Shown one piece after another: positions 56,074-64,000 of a DNA stretch of 64,000 bases. A model generated the notes under the pieces. It was not told the origin of the DNA. It saw only the letters and a list, made by a program, of their open reading frames with translations, and did no database searches. Within the stretch, counting starts at the first letter, position 1. Every line of letters begins with the position of its first letter. A program made the translations under genes and the position numbers. Source of the stretch: Lentzea albidocapillata subsp. violacea (GTDB taxonomy: Bacteria > Actinomycetota > Actinomycetes > Mycobacteriales > Pseudonocardiaceae); the NCBI RefSeq assembly GCF_900100275.1, contig NZ_FNET01000009.1, positions 186,001 through 250,000 on the forward strand, in the 5' to 3' direction.

Positions 56074-57399
56074 CTACTTGCCGCTCTTGGCGATGAGGTC
56101 GTCGATGTTCTTGTCGACTTCCTTGAGGCCTGCCGCCAGGTCCGGGACCTTGCCGGACTGGTAGGAGACCGAGAAGTCGGTGACAGCCTTGATGTGCGCG
56201 TCACCGATCGGGGTGACCGGGTTGCCCTTGAGCTTGTCGCTCTTGGCCAGGTCGATGAACGTCTTGAACTGCTCGTCCACCTCGAGCTTGGGGCTCTCCA
56301 TGGCGGCCTTGGTGCTCGGGACGTTCTTGATGGCGTTGGACAGGCCGACGATCGTGTCGGTGTCGAACGTCAGGTGCTTGATCAGCTCCCACGCGGCGCC
56401 GGGGTTCTTGGCGCCCTTGGGAATGCCCATGATCGTGCCGGTGGTGAACGCGGTGCCGTAGTCGGCGGGCTTCCAGGTCGGGAACGGAGCCGTGCCGAAC
56501 TTGATCTGCGGCGCCTGCGCCTTGAGGAAGGCGGTGCGGTACTCACCGTCGACCATCATCGCGATCTTGCCCTGGTGGAACGCGTGGTCGGCCGAGTACT
56601 CCTGGCCGAGACCCGCGCGGAACCGCTCGAGAGCGTCGTAGCCGTAGAAGTCGACGAGCTTCTTCTGGAACGTCATCATCTCGGTGAAGCCGGGGGAACT
56701 GGCGAGACCGGACTTGCCGTCCTTCTCCCACTCCGCGCCGAACGTCGGCGCGAGGATGGTCGGGCGGTTGGCGTAGAAGCCCATCGTGGGCAGGTAGCCC
56801 GCGACCTCGATGTCACCGTTCGGCGCCTTCTTGGTCGCCTTCACGGCCGCGTCGTACAGCTCGTCCAGCGTCTTCGGCGGGGTCGTGATGCCGGCCGCCG
56901 ACAGCATGTCCTTGTTGTAGTACATGGCGTAGACGTCGGTGAGCATGGGCATCGCACAGCGGTTGCCCTTGTACTCGGTGTACTTCTGCACCGCGGGGGT
57001 GAGCTGGTTCAGGTCGACCTTGTCGCGGTCGATGTAGGCCTTCAGCGGCTGGAACGCCCCGGAGGAGCAGAACTGGCCGATGTTGTCCGTGGTGAACGAC
57101 AGCGCGACGTCCGGCGTGTTGCCCGAACGGATACCCGCGGTGATCTTGTCGTCGTCCTGCGAGCCCTCGTGCTTGATCTCGATGTTCGGGAACTTCTGGT
57201 TGAACGTCTTGAGGGCCTTCGTGACTTCTTCGTACTCACGGTCGGAGTAGTTGCTCCAGACCGTGAGGGTGAGCTTGTCGTCCTTGCCAGGAGCAGCTGC
57301 GGCGTCGGAATTGGCGCCACCACCCTTGCCCGCCGCACATGCGGTGAGGGTCAGCGCTGCGGCGACACAGAGCAAGGCAGCACGTGTGTGCTTGCGCAT
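56074..57399 (-). CDS. csnE: Sugar-binding lipoprotein (CsnE-like)
   Basis: 441 residues. Lipoprotein signal RAALLCVAAALTLTACAAG with lipobox LTAC. Type 1 solute-binding fold (LTVWSNYSDREYEEVTKAL, FNQKFPNIEIKHE, MYYNKDML, GFYANRPTI, GIPKGAKNPGAAWELIKHL). AAGGAG lies five bases before the ATG; a GTG two codons upstream is the alternative. Captures the oligosaccharide outside the cell. Confidence 0.93.
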   Translation of the reverse strand: MRKHTRAALLCVAAALTLTACAAGKGGGANSDAAAAPGKDDKLTLTVWSNYSDREYEEVTKALKTFNQKFPNIEIKHEGSQDDDKITAGIRSGNTPDVALSFTTDNIGQFCSSGAFQPLKAYIDRDKVDLNQLTPAVQKYTEYKGNRCAMPMLTDVYAMYYNKDMLSAAGITTPPKTLDELYDAAVKATKKAPNGDIEVAGYLPTMGFYANRPTILAPTFGAEWEKDGKSGLASSPGFTEMMTFQKKLVDFYGYDALERFRAGLGQEYSADHAFHQGKIAMMVDGEYRTAFLKAQAPQIKFGTAPFPTWKPADYGTAFTTGTIMGIPKGAKNPGAAWELIKHLTFDTDTIVGLSNAIKNVPSTKAAMESPKLEVDEQFKTFIDLAKSDKLKGNPVTPIGDAHIKAVTDFSVSYQSGKVPDLAAGLKEVDKNIDDLIAKSGK

Positions 57400-57415
57400 G
57401 TGCACTCCTTCTCGA

Positions 57416-58627
57416 TCAACGTGGGGACCCGGCGACCACTGGGCCGCGGAATGGAGCCGTGGTGGCTGCCGGGAGGCCGAACACCTGTTCTCGTGCCACG
57501 GCCAGCGCCGAGTGCAATGCGCCGCTGCGCACTGGTTTCCCGGTCACCAAGGCCAGCTGGATCGGTGTTCGCGGCACCACCAGTTGCCGCAGTTCCGCGG
57601 CAACGAGGTCGTTCAGCGTGGTTCCGCCTGCCTGCGCGATGTCGCCGGACAGGAGGATGAGTTCCGGGTCGAGCACCGCGACGACGCTAGCCACGCCCGT
57701 GGCGATGCGCCTGGCGAGATCGACCATGAACTCACGGCCCGCCGGACCCGCGGCCAGCGCCTTGCGCACGGCACTGTGGCCGTTGCGCGCGGCGAGCCCG
57801 TGGGCGCGTGCGAGCTTGCAGATCGACGTGCTGCTGAGCAGTTCACCGAACGTGCCGCCGGAGCGGTCCGTGTCGGTGTCGGCCGCCGCACGGTCCGGGA
57901 TCATCAGGCCGTCGATCTCGCCCGCGCCACCGGAAGCGCCGCGCAGCAGCGATCCGTTGACGACGACGGCGGCACCGACGAGATCCGCGGGCCAGATGAC
58001 GACGAAGTCGCTCACCTTGGTGGCCCGTCCGGCGACCATCTCCTCCAGCGCGACGAGGTTGACGTCGTTCTCGACGCTCACCGAAGTCGCGAGCTGCTCC
58101 CGCAACCGGCCGGGCATGTCGAAACTGCTCCAGCCGGGCAGGTGTGGTGCGTAGGCGAGCTCACCGTTCGCGGGGTTCACCGCTCCCGGACAGCCCACCA
58201 CGACGTGCAGCAACTGGTCGGCGCTCAGACCTGCCTGTCCGCAGGCCTTGCCGACCGCGCTCACGAACGCCTCCAGCACGCCGTGCTTCACGGGCATCGG
58301 CGCCTTGTGCTCGGTGAGCACGGCACCGGAGATGTCCGCGATCGCGATGTCGACCGTCTCGGGGGTGAGATCGACAGCGGCGATGTGCGCAAGCGCCCCG
58401 TTGACCGACCACAGCTGGGCACGCGGCCCACGGCCACCGCCCCGCAGTCCGTTGCGGACCACGGAGTCGCCGGCTTCCAGCCGCGTGAGCAACTGTGCGG
58501 TCGCCGGCTTGGAAAGGCCGATCAGACCTTCCAACTCCGACCTGGTCAGCGGCCCGTTGCGCAGCAAAGCCTCGATGGCTGCGCGGTCGTTGATCTCCCG
58601 CAACAGTCGTGGGCTTCCGGCACGCAT
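57416..58627 (-). CDS. csnR: ROK-family repressor (CsnR-like)
   Basis: 403 residues. N-terminal winged helix (INDRAAIEALLRNGPLTRSE, LEGLIGLSKPATAQLLTRLE) and a ROK sugar-binding part (VDLTPETVDIAIADISG, GCPGAVNPANGEL, VENDVNLVALEE, GGAGEIDGLMIPD). It lacks the Cys-rich zinc motif of typical ROK kinases. First gene of the operon, so likely autoregulated via the palindrome at 58641-58659 and released by the imported sugar. Confidence 0.88.
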   Translation of the reverse strand: MRAGSPRLLREINDRAAIEALLRNGPLTRSELEGLIGLSKPATAQLLTRLEAGDSVVRNGLRGGGRGPRAQLWSVNGALAHIAAVDLTPETVDIAIADISGAVLTEHKAPMPVKHGVLEAFVSAVGKACGQAGLSADQLLHVVVGCPGAVNPANGELAYAPHLPGWSSFDMPGRLREQLATSVSVENDVNLVALEEMVAGRATKVSDFVVIWPADLVGAAVVVNGSLLRGASGGAGEIDGLMIPDRAAADTDTDRSGGTFGELLSSTSICKLARAHGLAARNGHSAVRKALAAGPAGREFMVDLARRIATGVASVVAVLDPELILLSGDIAQAGGTTLNDLVAAELRQLVVPRTPIQLALVTGKPVRSGALHSALAVAREQVFGLPAATTAPFRGPVVAGSPR

Positions 58628-58640
58628 TAGGTCCGCTCCT

Positions 58641-58659
58641 GTCTGTTAACTTTCCAGAC
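58641..58659. promoter_or_regulatory. Putative ROK repressor operator
   Basis: GTCTG-N9-CAGAC with an inner AA-N-TT symmetry (GTCTGTTAACTTTCCAGAC), 14 bp upstream of the csnR-like start. Symmetry and position fit autoregulation. Confidence 0.55.
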
Positions 58660-58725
58660 GATTTCGCCAGACGGTAGTGACCTGGTTCACCGGGGTCAAT
58701 CCCCGATATAGGTCCGTTACCTGAG

Positions 58726-58739
58726 TTAGGTTCGCCTAA
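58726..58739. promoter_or_regulatory. Possible IdeR/DtxR iron box
   Basis: TTAGGTTCGCCTAA lies 15 bp before the DUF3159 gene start. It agrees with most of the left two thirds of the 19-bp IdeR consensus (TWAGGTWAGSCTWACCTWA) but lacks the right third. Confidence 0.4.
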
Positions 58740-58753
58740 GGCACCCTGGAACC

Positions 58754-59401
58754 ATGACCGACGTGCGCCAGGAGTCGCTCGCATCACTGCTGGGAGGCCG
58801 AGGCGGCGCCCTCGACGCCTCCCTGCCGCCGTTGGCGTTCGTCGCGGGCTGGCTGCTGTTCGGGCACTCGATCGGCGCGGGCGCGATCGCCGCCGTGCTG
58901 TGCGGCGTGGTGATCGGCATCGTGCGCTTCGTACGCGGCGAGAAACCCCGCGCGGTGATCCTGTCCGTGCTGCTCGTGGTGGCGGCCGCGTTGGTGGCGC
59001 TCTACACCGGGCGCGTCGAGGACTTCTTCCTCATCCAGCTGCTGTCCAACGTCGCCTCGGCCCTGGCGTGGGCGGGCTCGATCGCGGTGCGCTGGCCGTT
59101 GCTCGGCGTGGTCGTGGGGACGCTCCTCGGGCAGAAGACCCGGTGGCGTCGCGATCCTGCCCTTTTGCGCGCCTACTCGGTCGCGTCGTGGGCCTGGGTT
59201 GGGCAGTACGTGCTGCGTGTCGCCGTGTTCACTCCACTGTGGCTGGACGCGCAGATTTACTGGCTGGCCACTCTTCGGCTCGCCTTGTCGTGGCCGTTGC
59301 AGATCGTCTGCATCCTGGTGTCTGGGTGGGTGCTGCGGCGGGCGCTGCCTGCGGACCACCCCGGGTTCCGGCATCCGCGGGTGCCGGAGTCCGCCTCCTA
59401 G
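58754..59401 (+). CDS. DUF3159 membrane protein
   Basis: 215 residues with about six transmembrane helices and the DUF3159 features (SLLGGRGGALDASLPPLAFV, RGEKPRAVILSVLLV, GRVEDFFLIQLLSN, RLALSWPLQ). Widespread in actinomycetes; function unknown. A possible iron box lies upstream. Confidence 0.88.
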   Translation: MTDVRQESLASLLGGRGGALDASLPPLAFVAGWLLFGHSIGAGAIAAVLCGVVIGIVRFVRGEKPRAVILSVLLVVAAALVALYTGRVEDFFLIQLLSNVASALAWAGSIAVRWPLLGVVVGTLLGQKTRWRRDPALLRAYSVASWAWVGQYVLRVAVFTPLWLDAQIYWLATLRLALSWPLQIVCILVSGWVLRRALPADHPGFRHPRVPESAS

Positions 59402-59498
59402 GTCTTCCACCTGTGCGGGTGTCGAGGTCAGCGGGGAGGTGCTGCGGCCGACTAGAGTCGCCCGCGGAACCATTTGTAGCTCGGCGACCGGGGTGGAC

Positions 59499-60758
59499 AT
59501 GTACGTCTCGCAGGTGAAGCTGCGGAACATCAAAGGGTTCCACGGTGCGCGCGAGGTGGATCTGACGCTCACGCGCCCAGACGGTTCTCATGCCGGATGG
59601 ACTGTTATCGCGGGCCGGAATGGTTCAGGCAAGTCCACCCTGTTGCAGACCATAGCTCTGACGCTAGGCGGTCCGCGCGCAGTTTTCGCGGTCATGCCGG
59701 ACTATGAGAATTGGTTGACTCACGGAAAAGATGGAGCCGAGGCAATCCTACGTGTCTACTCGGACCCAGATTTTGATCCTGTCGAGCCAGAGATAACCCT
59801 CTTTGAACAGGAGCGGGTCGAGCTCACACTTTCATGGGGCGCTCAGTCGGTCGCTGGGCTGAGGCCAAGTGGCCTCGACAAGTCTCAGCCGGGTGGGTGG
59901 CTATATGCCGCGTATGGCCCGTTCCGTCGACTCACGGGTGCAGTCCGTAAGACACATTACCGTGTTGCGAACATCTTGAGCTTGTTCAACGAGGACGCGT
60001 CACTCGCGGAGGGCGTCAGCTGGCTGATCCAGCAACATCTGAAAGCACTCGAAGGTGAATCGGGTGCAGATGACCTGAAGCAATCCGCACTCCGCCTGTT
60101 GAGCGATGGTCTGCTCCCTGATGATCACAAGGTCGAGGACGTCACCTCGGACGGACTTTGGGTTACCTGCGGCGGCAACAGGTTCCCGTTGCGTGAGACC
60201 AGCGATGGGTACAGGACTGTGACCGCCCTGGTGGTGGATCTGCTCAAGCAGATTCACGACGCTTACGGGAAACTTGAGGTGGAGGGCAACACGGTCATCG
60301 CGCCTGGCGTCGTGATCATCGACGAAGTCGACGCCCACCTGCACGTCTCCTGGCAACAACGCATCGGTGGCTGGCTCAAGGCGCATTTCCCCAACATCCA
60401 GTTCATCGTGACAACCCACAGTCCGTACATCTGCCAGGCCGCAGATCCTGGCGGACTGATCCGGTTGCCTGGGCCTGAGGAGCAACTGCCTCCGCACGTG
60501 GTCGACCAGGATCTGTACGAGCGGGTCGTGTACGGCAGCGGCGACGACGCGGTGCTCACCGAACTGTTCGGCCTCGACTCGGCCTACTCGGCGCGGGCGG
60601 AACAGTTGCGCAAGCAGCTCGTCGAGCTGGAAGTCAAGGTCATCGCCGGCAAGGCTGATGAGAAAGAAGTCCAGCGGTACAAGGAACTCAGGGAGAAGCT
60701 CACAAGCTCGTTGACTGCGCGCGCCGATGAGGTGGCGGCTCGATTGCACGACGCATGA
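59499..60758 (+). CDS. ptuA: Septu-like ATPase PtuA
   Basis: 419 residues. RecF/OLD-like AAA ATPase: Walker A GRNGSGKS (39-46), Walker B VVIIDEVDAHLH, H-loop TTHSPYICQA, Q-loop/insert helices (NILSLFNEDASLAEGV) and a C-terminal coiled coil (EQLRKQLVELEVKVIAG). In Septu the ATPase works with the HNH nuclease PtuB to block phage. The stop overlaps the nuclease start (ATGA). GC is clearly lower than in the flanking genes. The longer frame to 59199 overlaps the DUF3159 gene and is rejected. Confidence 0.85.
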   Translation: MYVSQVKLRNIKGFHGAREVDLTLTRPDGSHAGWTVIAGRNGSGKSTLLQTIALTLGGPRAVFAVMPDYENWLTHGKDGAEAILRVYSDPDFDPVEPEITLFEQERVELTLSWGAQSVAGLRPSGLDKSQPGGWLYAAYGPFRRLTGAVRKTHYRVANILSLFNEDASLAEGVSWLIQQHLKALEGESGADDLKQSALRLLSDGLLPDDHKVEDVTSDGLWVTCGGNRFPLRETSDGYRTVTALVVDLLKQIHDAYGKLEVEGNTVIAPGVVIIDEVDAHLHVSWQQRIGGWLKAHFPNIQFIVTTHSPYICQAADPGGLIRLPGPEEQLPPHVVDQDLYERVVYGSGDDAVLTELFGLDSAYSARAEQLRKQLVELEVKVIAGKADEKEVQRYKELREKLTSSLTARADEVAARLHDA

Positions 60759-61489
60759 TCAGAATTGTTCGATCTGATCTCTCGCCGAGCACGCTGGCCC
60801 GCATGAACACGTTGACTCAAGCGATCAACGTGGCGCCATCCGACGAGCGGTGTGCAAAAGCCCGTGAGTCCTGGCGCAGTTCGACGGTTCGGAAGCCGAT
60901 CAGAGCAGCGCTAGGTGACATGGCGGCAGGGCTTGAGACGTGTATGTACTGCGGCGAGAGCCGTGGCACGGACATCGATCACTTCGATCCCATCGCCCGT
61001 AACCCGTTGCGCGCCTTCGACTGGCTCAACCACCTTCTGGCTTGCTCGACCTGCAACAGCCACCAGAAGCGCGACCGGTTTCCGGTCGACGAGGACGGTA
61101 ACCCGCTGCTGGTCGACCCCACGTCCGAAGACCCGTTCGACCACCTGCTGCTGACGCTGTCTCTGGGCATCTACAGCCCCTTGACCCCGAAGGGCAAGGC
61201 GACCATCGAGGTGTGCGGACTCAACGATCGCGGGCTGCCAAGGGGTCGAATGCAGGCTCGCAGAGTGGTCGGGCTCGCACTGCGCGCGTGGAACGAGGCG
61301 TGTGAGGGCAACCGCTCAGGCGAGATGCTGGAACACGTTCACACGGTACGAGAACAGCCGTTCGCGGACGTGTGCCAGTCCATGTTGCGGCAGGCATTCA
61401 GTCCGGGCGCTGATGTCGTGTTCGGCGACTCTCCGGATCTGCTCGCGCTCCTGCGGAAGCCAGAGCTTCGCGAGGCGTTGCTGAGATAG
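60755..61489 (+). CDS. ptuB: Septu-like HNH nuclease PtuB
   Basis: 244 residues. HNH region: CMYCGESRG (Cys63, Cys66), DIDHFDPIARNPLRAFDW (His76), LNHLLACSTCNSHQKRDRFP (Asn92, Cys97, Cys100, Asn101). The zinc-finger HNH with D-H-F-x-P and the later LLVDPTSEDPFDHLL segment are typical of PtuB and of retron-associated HNH partners. Coupled to the ATPase gene. Acts as DNA nuclease, or possibly on tRNA as reported for some retron relatives. Confidence 0.85.
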   Translation: MIRIVRSDLSPSTLARMNTLTQAINVAPSDERCAKARESWRSSTVRKPIRAALGDMAAGLETCMYCGESRGTDIDHFDPIARNPLRAFDWLNHLLACSTCNSHQKRDRFPVDEDGNPLLVDPTSEDPFDHLLLTLSLGIYSPLTPKGKATIEVCGLNDRGLPRGRMQARRVVGLALRAWNEACEGNRSGEMLEHVHTVREQPFADVCQSMLRQAFSPGADVVFGDSPDLLALLRKPELREALLR

Positions 61490-61490
61490 G

Positions 61491-62669
61491 TCAGCGCTTC
61501 TTCCGCTTCTTGCCGGAGCCGGGCACCGTCCCGGTCTTGGGCGGCAGGGGCGGAGGCTCAGGGAAGGCTTCGAGCGAGTCCTGACCCTCCATGAACTCCA
61601 GGAAAGCCTTGTAGCAGAACCGGTAGGCGAGGTAGAGGAAGGCCACGGTGACGAGCCCGAGGCCGGCGACGATCACCTGTTCCTGCTCGTCCAGCCCGCC
61701 GACCGTGCCCCAGTCCTTCTGCAACTCCGGTGAGCCCGTGACGAGCGACAGCGTCATCATCGTCAGGATGTAGAGCGGCATGAGCAGGAACGCGCCGACG
61801 AGCAGGAGGATGTACGGGCGGCTGTCGGTTCGGTACTCCCAGTTCGCGGGCCGGAGGTCGCGCTTCCTCATGCGACGGTTCGACCAGATCCGTCTCTCGA
61901 CCACCTCGATGCCCTCTGAACGTGCTCGAACGACCTTCAACGCTGTCCTGCCGATGTCTTCGGTCACCGGGATCAGCAGTTCTCGTGCTGTGCCGATGAC
62001 GTGGAGAGCAGGACCAGGAGTGACATCGAACGTGCGCGGCCTGCCCACGTCGCCGTCAGCGTGGATGATCACTTGGCAGGTCATCTCCTGCTCGACCTCG
62101 ACCAGTTCGATCGACCGCATCGCCGTCCACGGCACCGCGACCACGTCACGCGACCGCTTCCGGCGTGACACCAGGCTGTCCAGCACCAACCGGTCCTCGC
62201 GGACGCACAGCCGGGCCTTGAGTCCTCTGGTGGGGAACGGGATCTCCAGCTTCGACCGGATCAGAGCAGGCGTTACGGGCCGAGTGGCCACCAGCACAGC
62301 CAGTTCGCCCAGCGCCCAGCACACCACCACGAGACCTGCCCCGATGGCCAATGCGATCCGCTGGTCGTGATCACCGAAGATCTGCAGGCTCTGGAAGAGC
62401 GCTGTGAACACACCGGGGAAGGCCGCCCACCGAGCCCACACGCGCCACATCGGCATCCGTCGCCGGTGCCAGATCAGTCCAACGATGGTGATGCCCCAGA
62501 ATGCCACCGCCCCTTCGGCGATTTCACCGACGCTTTTCGGCTGGACCGATCTCCGGTTCGCGAGCGCGCTCTCCCACTCTCCCAGCCGAGCGGCCACGAC
62601 GAGCGCAAGGACGGCGGCGAACACGATCAACGCGAGTGCTGCTGTCCGTCGGAGGAACCGTTCGATCAC
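61491..62669 (-). CDS. Multi-pass membrane protein, unknown
   Basis: 392 residues from GTG at 62669 (GGAGAG upstream; overlaps previous stop as GTGA). Three helices in the N-terminal third, a soluble beta-rich middle (LCVREDRLVLDSLVSRRKR) and two C-terminal helices (YILLLVGAFLLMPLYIL; IVAGLGLVTVAFLYLAYRF), ending in a Lys-rich tail. No family recognised. Coupled to the WXG100-like gene, so possibly part of a secretion or immunity locus. Confidence 0.75.
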   Translation of the reverse strand: MIERFLRRTAALALIVFAAVLALVVAARLGEWESALANRRSVQPKSVGEIAEGAVAFWGITIVGLIWHRRRMPMWRVWARWAAFPGVFTALFQSLQIFGDHDQRIALAIGAGLVVVCWALGELAVLVATRPVTPALIRSKLEIPFPTRGLKARLCVREDRLVLDSLVSRRKRSRDVVAVPWTAMRSIELVEVEQEMTCQVIIHADGDVGRPRTFDVTPGPALHVIGTARELLIPVTEDIGRTALKVVRARSEGIEVVERRIWSNRRMRKRDLRPANWEYRTDSRPYILLLVGAFLLMPLYILTMMTLSLVTGSPELQKDWGTVGGLDEQEQVIVAGLGLVTVAFLYLAYRFCYKAFLEFMEGQDSLEAFPEPPPLPPKTGTVPGSGKKRKKR

Positions 62670-63946
62670 AGCTCTCCTGCCATCCGCTGCTGTTGCCAGT
62701 ACTTGCGCCACTCCTGGTCTCGCTCGTTCTGCTTCACCTGGGCATCAGCTTCGCGATGGGTCTGGTCGCTCCACTCCTGAGCCATGGCGTTGCCGAGGAC
62801 TTTGGGGGCGAGCGGAACGGAGAAGCCGGGGAACTCCTTGCCAGGAAGCCCGAGGTCGTCGTTCTTCCCGAACCTCGGCACGACCTGTACGTCCAACAGG
62901 TCGTTCAGCTTGTCCAACCGACGATCGCCCAGGCCCAGGCTGTCGCGGAGGTTGTGGTTGACGTTCTCGCCCAGCTCTCGCTTGACCGACGAGTGGTCGT
63001 GCTGCAGCTTCCTTCCCTGCTCGCCGAGTTCCCGGATCCGGTCGGCGTCGCCGGCGTCGAGCTTGCCCGCCTGCGCTTTCTTTGCCATGTGCAGCGCCTG
63101 CTGGGAGTGCTTGACGGCGTCCTGGTTGTATTTCTTGACGGTGCCGTCGAGGTTGCGGGTCGTCCCCTTGATCATGTCCCGGGACTTCTTGGCGTCGTCC
63201 GCGACTTTCTCCAGCTGCTTCACGACCTTGCTGATCTTCTTGGCGTTCTTGCCCGCCGTGATCGTGCCCTGGACGACGGTGTCCGCGATGAAGGCGGCCT
63301 GCGAGGCACCGAAGGTGATCGGTGTCAGGGCACTGGCTGCCGCGAACTTGATGATCGCGTTGGAGACGAAGCTCGCGATGGCGTCACGGACGGCGCCGCG
63401 CACGACACCGACAGCCGATGCCGCGACCGTCATCGCGGAAGCAGCCGAGGTGGCATGGCTCGCGCCGCCCGAGACGACGTTGGAGAAGTCCTGGACGGCC
63501 TTGCGGTAGCCGTCGACCGCGGCGCCTTGGGACTGGCTCAAAGCATCGAGGGTGCCTGAGTACTTGTCGGCGGTCTCCTGCATGCGCTTGGCGATGTTGC
63601 TCCACGTCAGCGCCATCGCGTTCACCGCATCAGGGTCGCCCGCGAGGAAATCGAGACCCTCCTTGAGAAACCCGATGTGCTCGATCAACCAGCCGATTCC
63701 CGCAGACAGCAGGCTGCCCATCGGGTTCGTCACGAAACCGAGCAGGTCCATGCCGAACGCCGCCGCGTCGCCCGCCATGGCGCCCCAGTCGCCCTTGATG
63801 CCGTCGTAGATGAGGTTGGCGGAGCTGCTGAAGATTCCGGCCGCGTCCCAGGATTGCGTGGGGCTGTCGAAGTTGGACGGCTGTGCCATGCTCGCCGGGT
63901 CGAAGGCTTCGGTGGCGTTGAGCGGGTTCTGCGGCTGGTCGCTCAT
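62666..63946 (-). CDS. WXG100-like secreted/effector-type protein
   Basis: 426 residues. Residues about 95-150 form a helical hairpin (GDPDAVNAMALTWSNIAKRM, LSQSQGAAVDGYRKAVQDF) with the ESX-type ...WxG-like turn replaced by SQG, as in many actinomycete ESX substrates. Ala-rich hydrophobic middle (AAASALTPITFGASQAAFIAD), then a long charged helix (KKISKVVKQLEKVADDAKKS; HSQQALHMAKKAQAG). It may be the long-chain type of polymorphic secreted protein, but no toxin domain is recognised. Confidence 0.65.
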   Translation of the reverse strand: MSDQPQNPLNATEAFDPASMAQPSNFDSPTQSWDAAGIFSSSANLIYDGIKGDWGAMAGDAAAFGMDLLGFVTNPMGSLLSAGIGWLIEHIGFLKEGLDFLAGDPDAVNAMALTWSNIAKRMQETADKYSGTLDALSQSQGAAVDGYRKAVQDFSNVVSGGASHATSAASAMTVAASAVGVVRGAVRDAIASFVSNAIIKFAAASALTPITFGASQAAFIADTVVQGTITAGKNAKKISKVVKQLEKVADDAKKSRDMIKGTTRNLDGTVKKYNQDAVKHSQQALHMAKKAQAGKLDAGDADRIRELGEQGRKLQHDHSSVKRELGENVNHNLRDSLGLGDRRLDKLNDLLDVQVVPRFGKNDDLGLPGKEFPGFSVPLAPKVLGNAMAQEWSDQTHREADAQVKQNERDQEWRKYWQQQRMAGEL

Positions 63947-64000
63947 GGCTGCACCCCGTCAAGGCCCTCGCGGAGCTTCTTGAACGACTGCGCTATCGCC
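63943..64000 (-). CDS. C-terminal fragment of an upstream operon gene (cut by window end)
   Basis: The last 18 codons of a leftward frame, ending AQSFKKLREGLDGVQP, with its TGA overlapping the next ATG (ATGA). The helical, small-protein-like end and coupling suggest the gene for a partner of the WXG100-like protein. Nothing more can be said. Confidence 0.5.
   Translation of the reverse strand, partial: AIAQSFKKLREGLDGVQP

Noticed and set aside
56002..57660. 552-codon plus-strand frame opposite the binding protein gene
   Set aside because: Shadow frame; the minus strand encodes a lipoprotein with clear binding-protein fold.

Overview
The window is high-GC actinobacterial DNA. GC content, frequent GTG starts, GTGA/ATGA gene overlaps, a WhiB protein, a SARP-type regulator and XRE-DUF397 genes all fit this, and a Pseudonocardiales host (Lentzea/Saccharothrix-like) is my inference. 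No taxonomic marker gene is present, so family-level placement is a guess.

Layout: (1) 1-1627, chromosome: a truncated ThrE-type exporter gene and a tRNA-Thr(UGU). (2) 1583-38473, a 36.9-kb siphovirus-type prophage integrated into the 3' half of the tRNA gene. A 46-bp direct repeat (1583-1628 and 38428-38473) marks attL and attR. From attL come a tyrosine integrase and then a ~6-kb cargo block. The cargo holds a leftward four-gene XRE/DUF5753-DUF397-DUF6879 locus and a rightward set with a radical SAM/SPASM enzyme, a 69-residue Cys-containing candidate RiPP precursor and an APH-fold kinase. The rest of the phage reads leftward: lysis genes (8.3-9.5 kb), tail genes with a programmed -1 frameshift in the tail chaperones (9.5-18.3 kb), connectors, P22-like capsid, scaffold, minor capsid and portal proteins (18.3-26.0 kb), terminases (27.0-29.4 kb), a control region rich in inverted repeats and iteron-like repeats (30.4-31.1 kb), then early genes (WhiB, C5-cytosine methyltransferase, replication organiser, YqaJ-like nuclease, HTH regulator) up to 37.7 kb. 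Extra genes sit between structural genes (18.8, 26.1, 28.3 kb) and look like morons. (3) 38.5-64 kb, chromosome.

The chromosomal part contains a membrane protein with beta-solenoid-like repeats; an aldo/keto reductase; an OmpR-type two-component system beside a ferric-reductase-like flavocytochrome, an FMN-binding lipoprotein-like protein and ApbE (an extracytoplasmic flavin electron-transfer set); an ADP-ribosylglycohydrolase; a SARP/NB-ARC/TPR regulator; an SGNH hydrolase; a six-gene sugar operon with the same order as the Streptomyces csnREFGHK chitosan-oligosaccharide operon; a DUF3159 membrane protein behind a possible iron box; a Septu-like PtuA/PtuB defence pair of lower GC; and a WXG100-like secreted-protein locus cut by the window end.

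Most worth following up: the prophage-borne radical SAM peptide cluster with a CX3D motif in its putative core; an array of three stem-loops at 51757-51900 with unrelated stems but a shared GCCGCC-rich loop; the 33-bp-spaced palindromes upstream of the late operon; the Septu-like pair; and a YqaJ nuclease whose catalytic Glu reads Lys.
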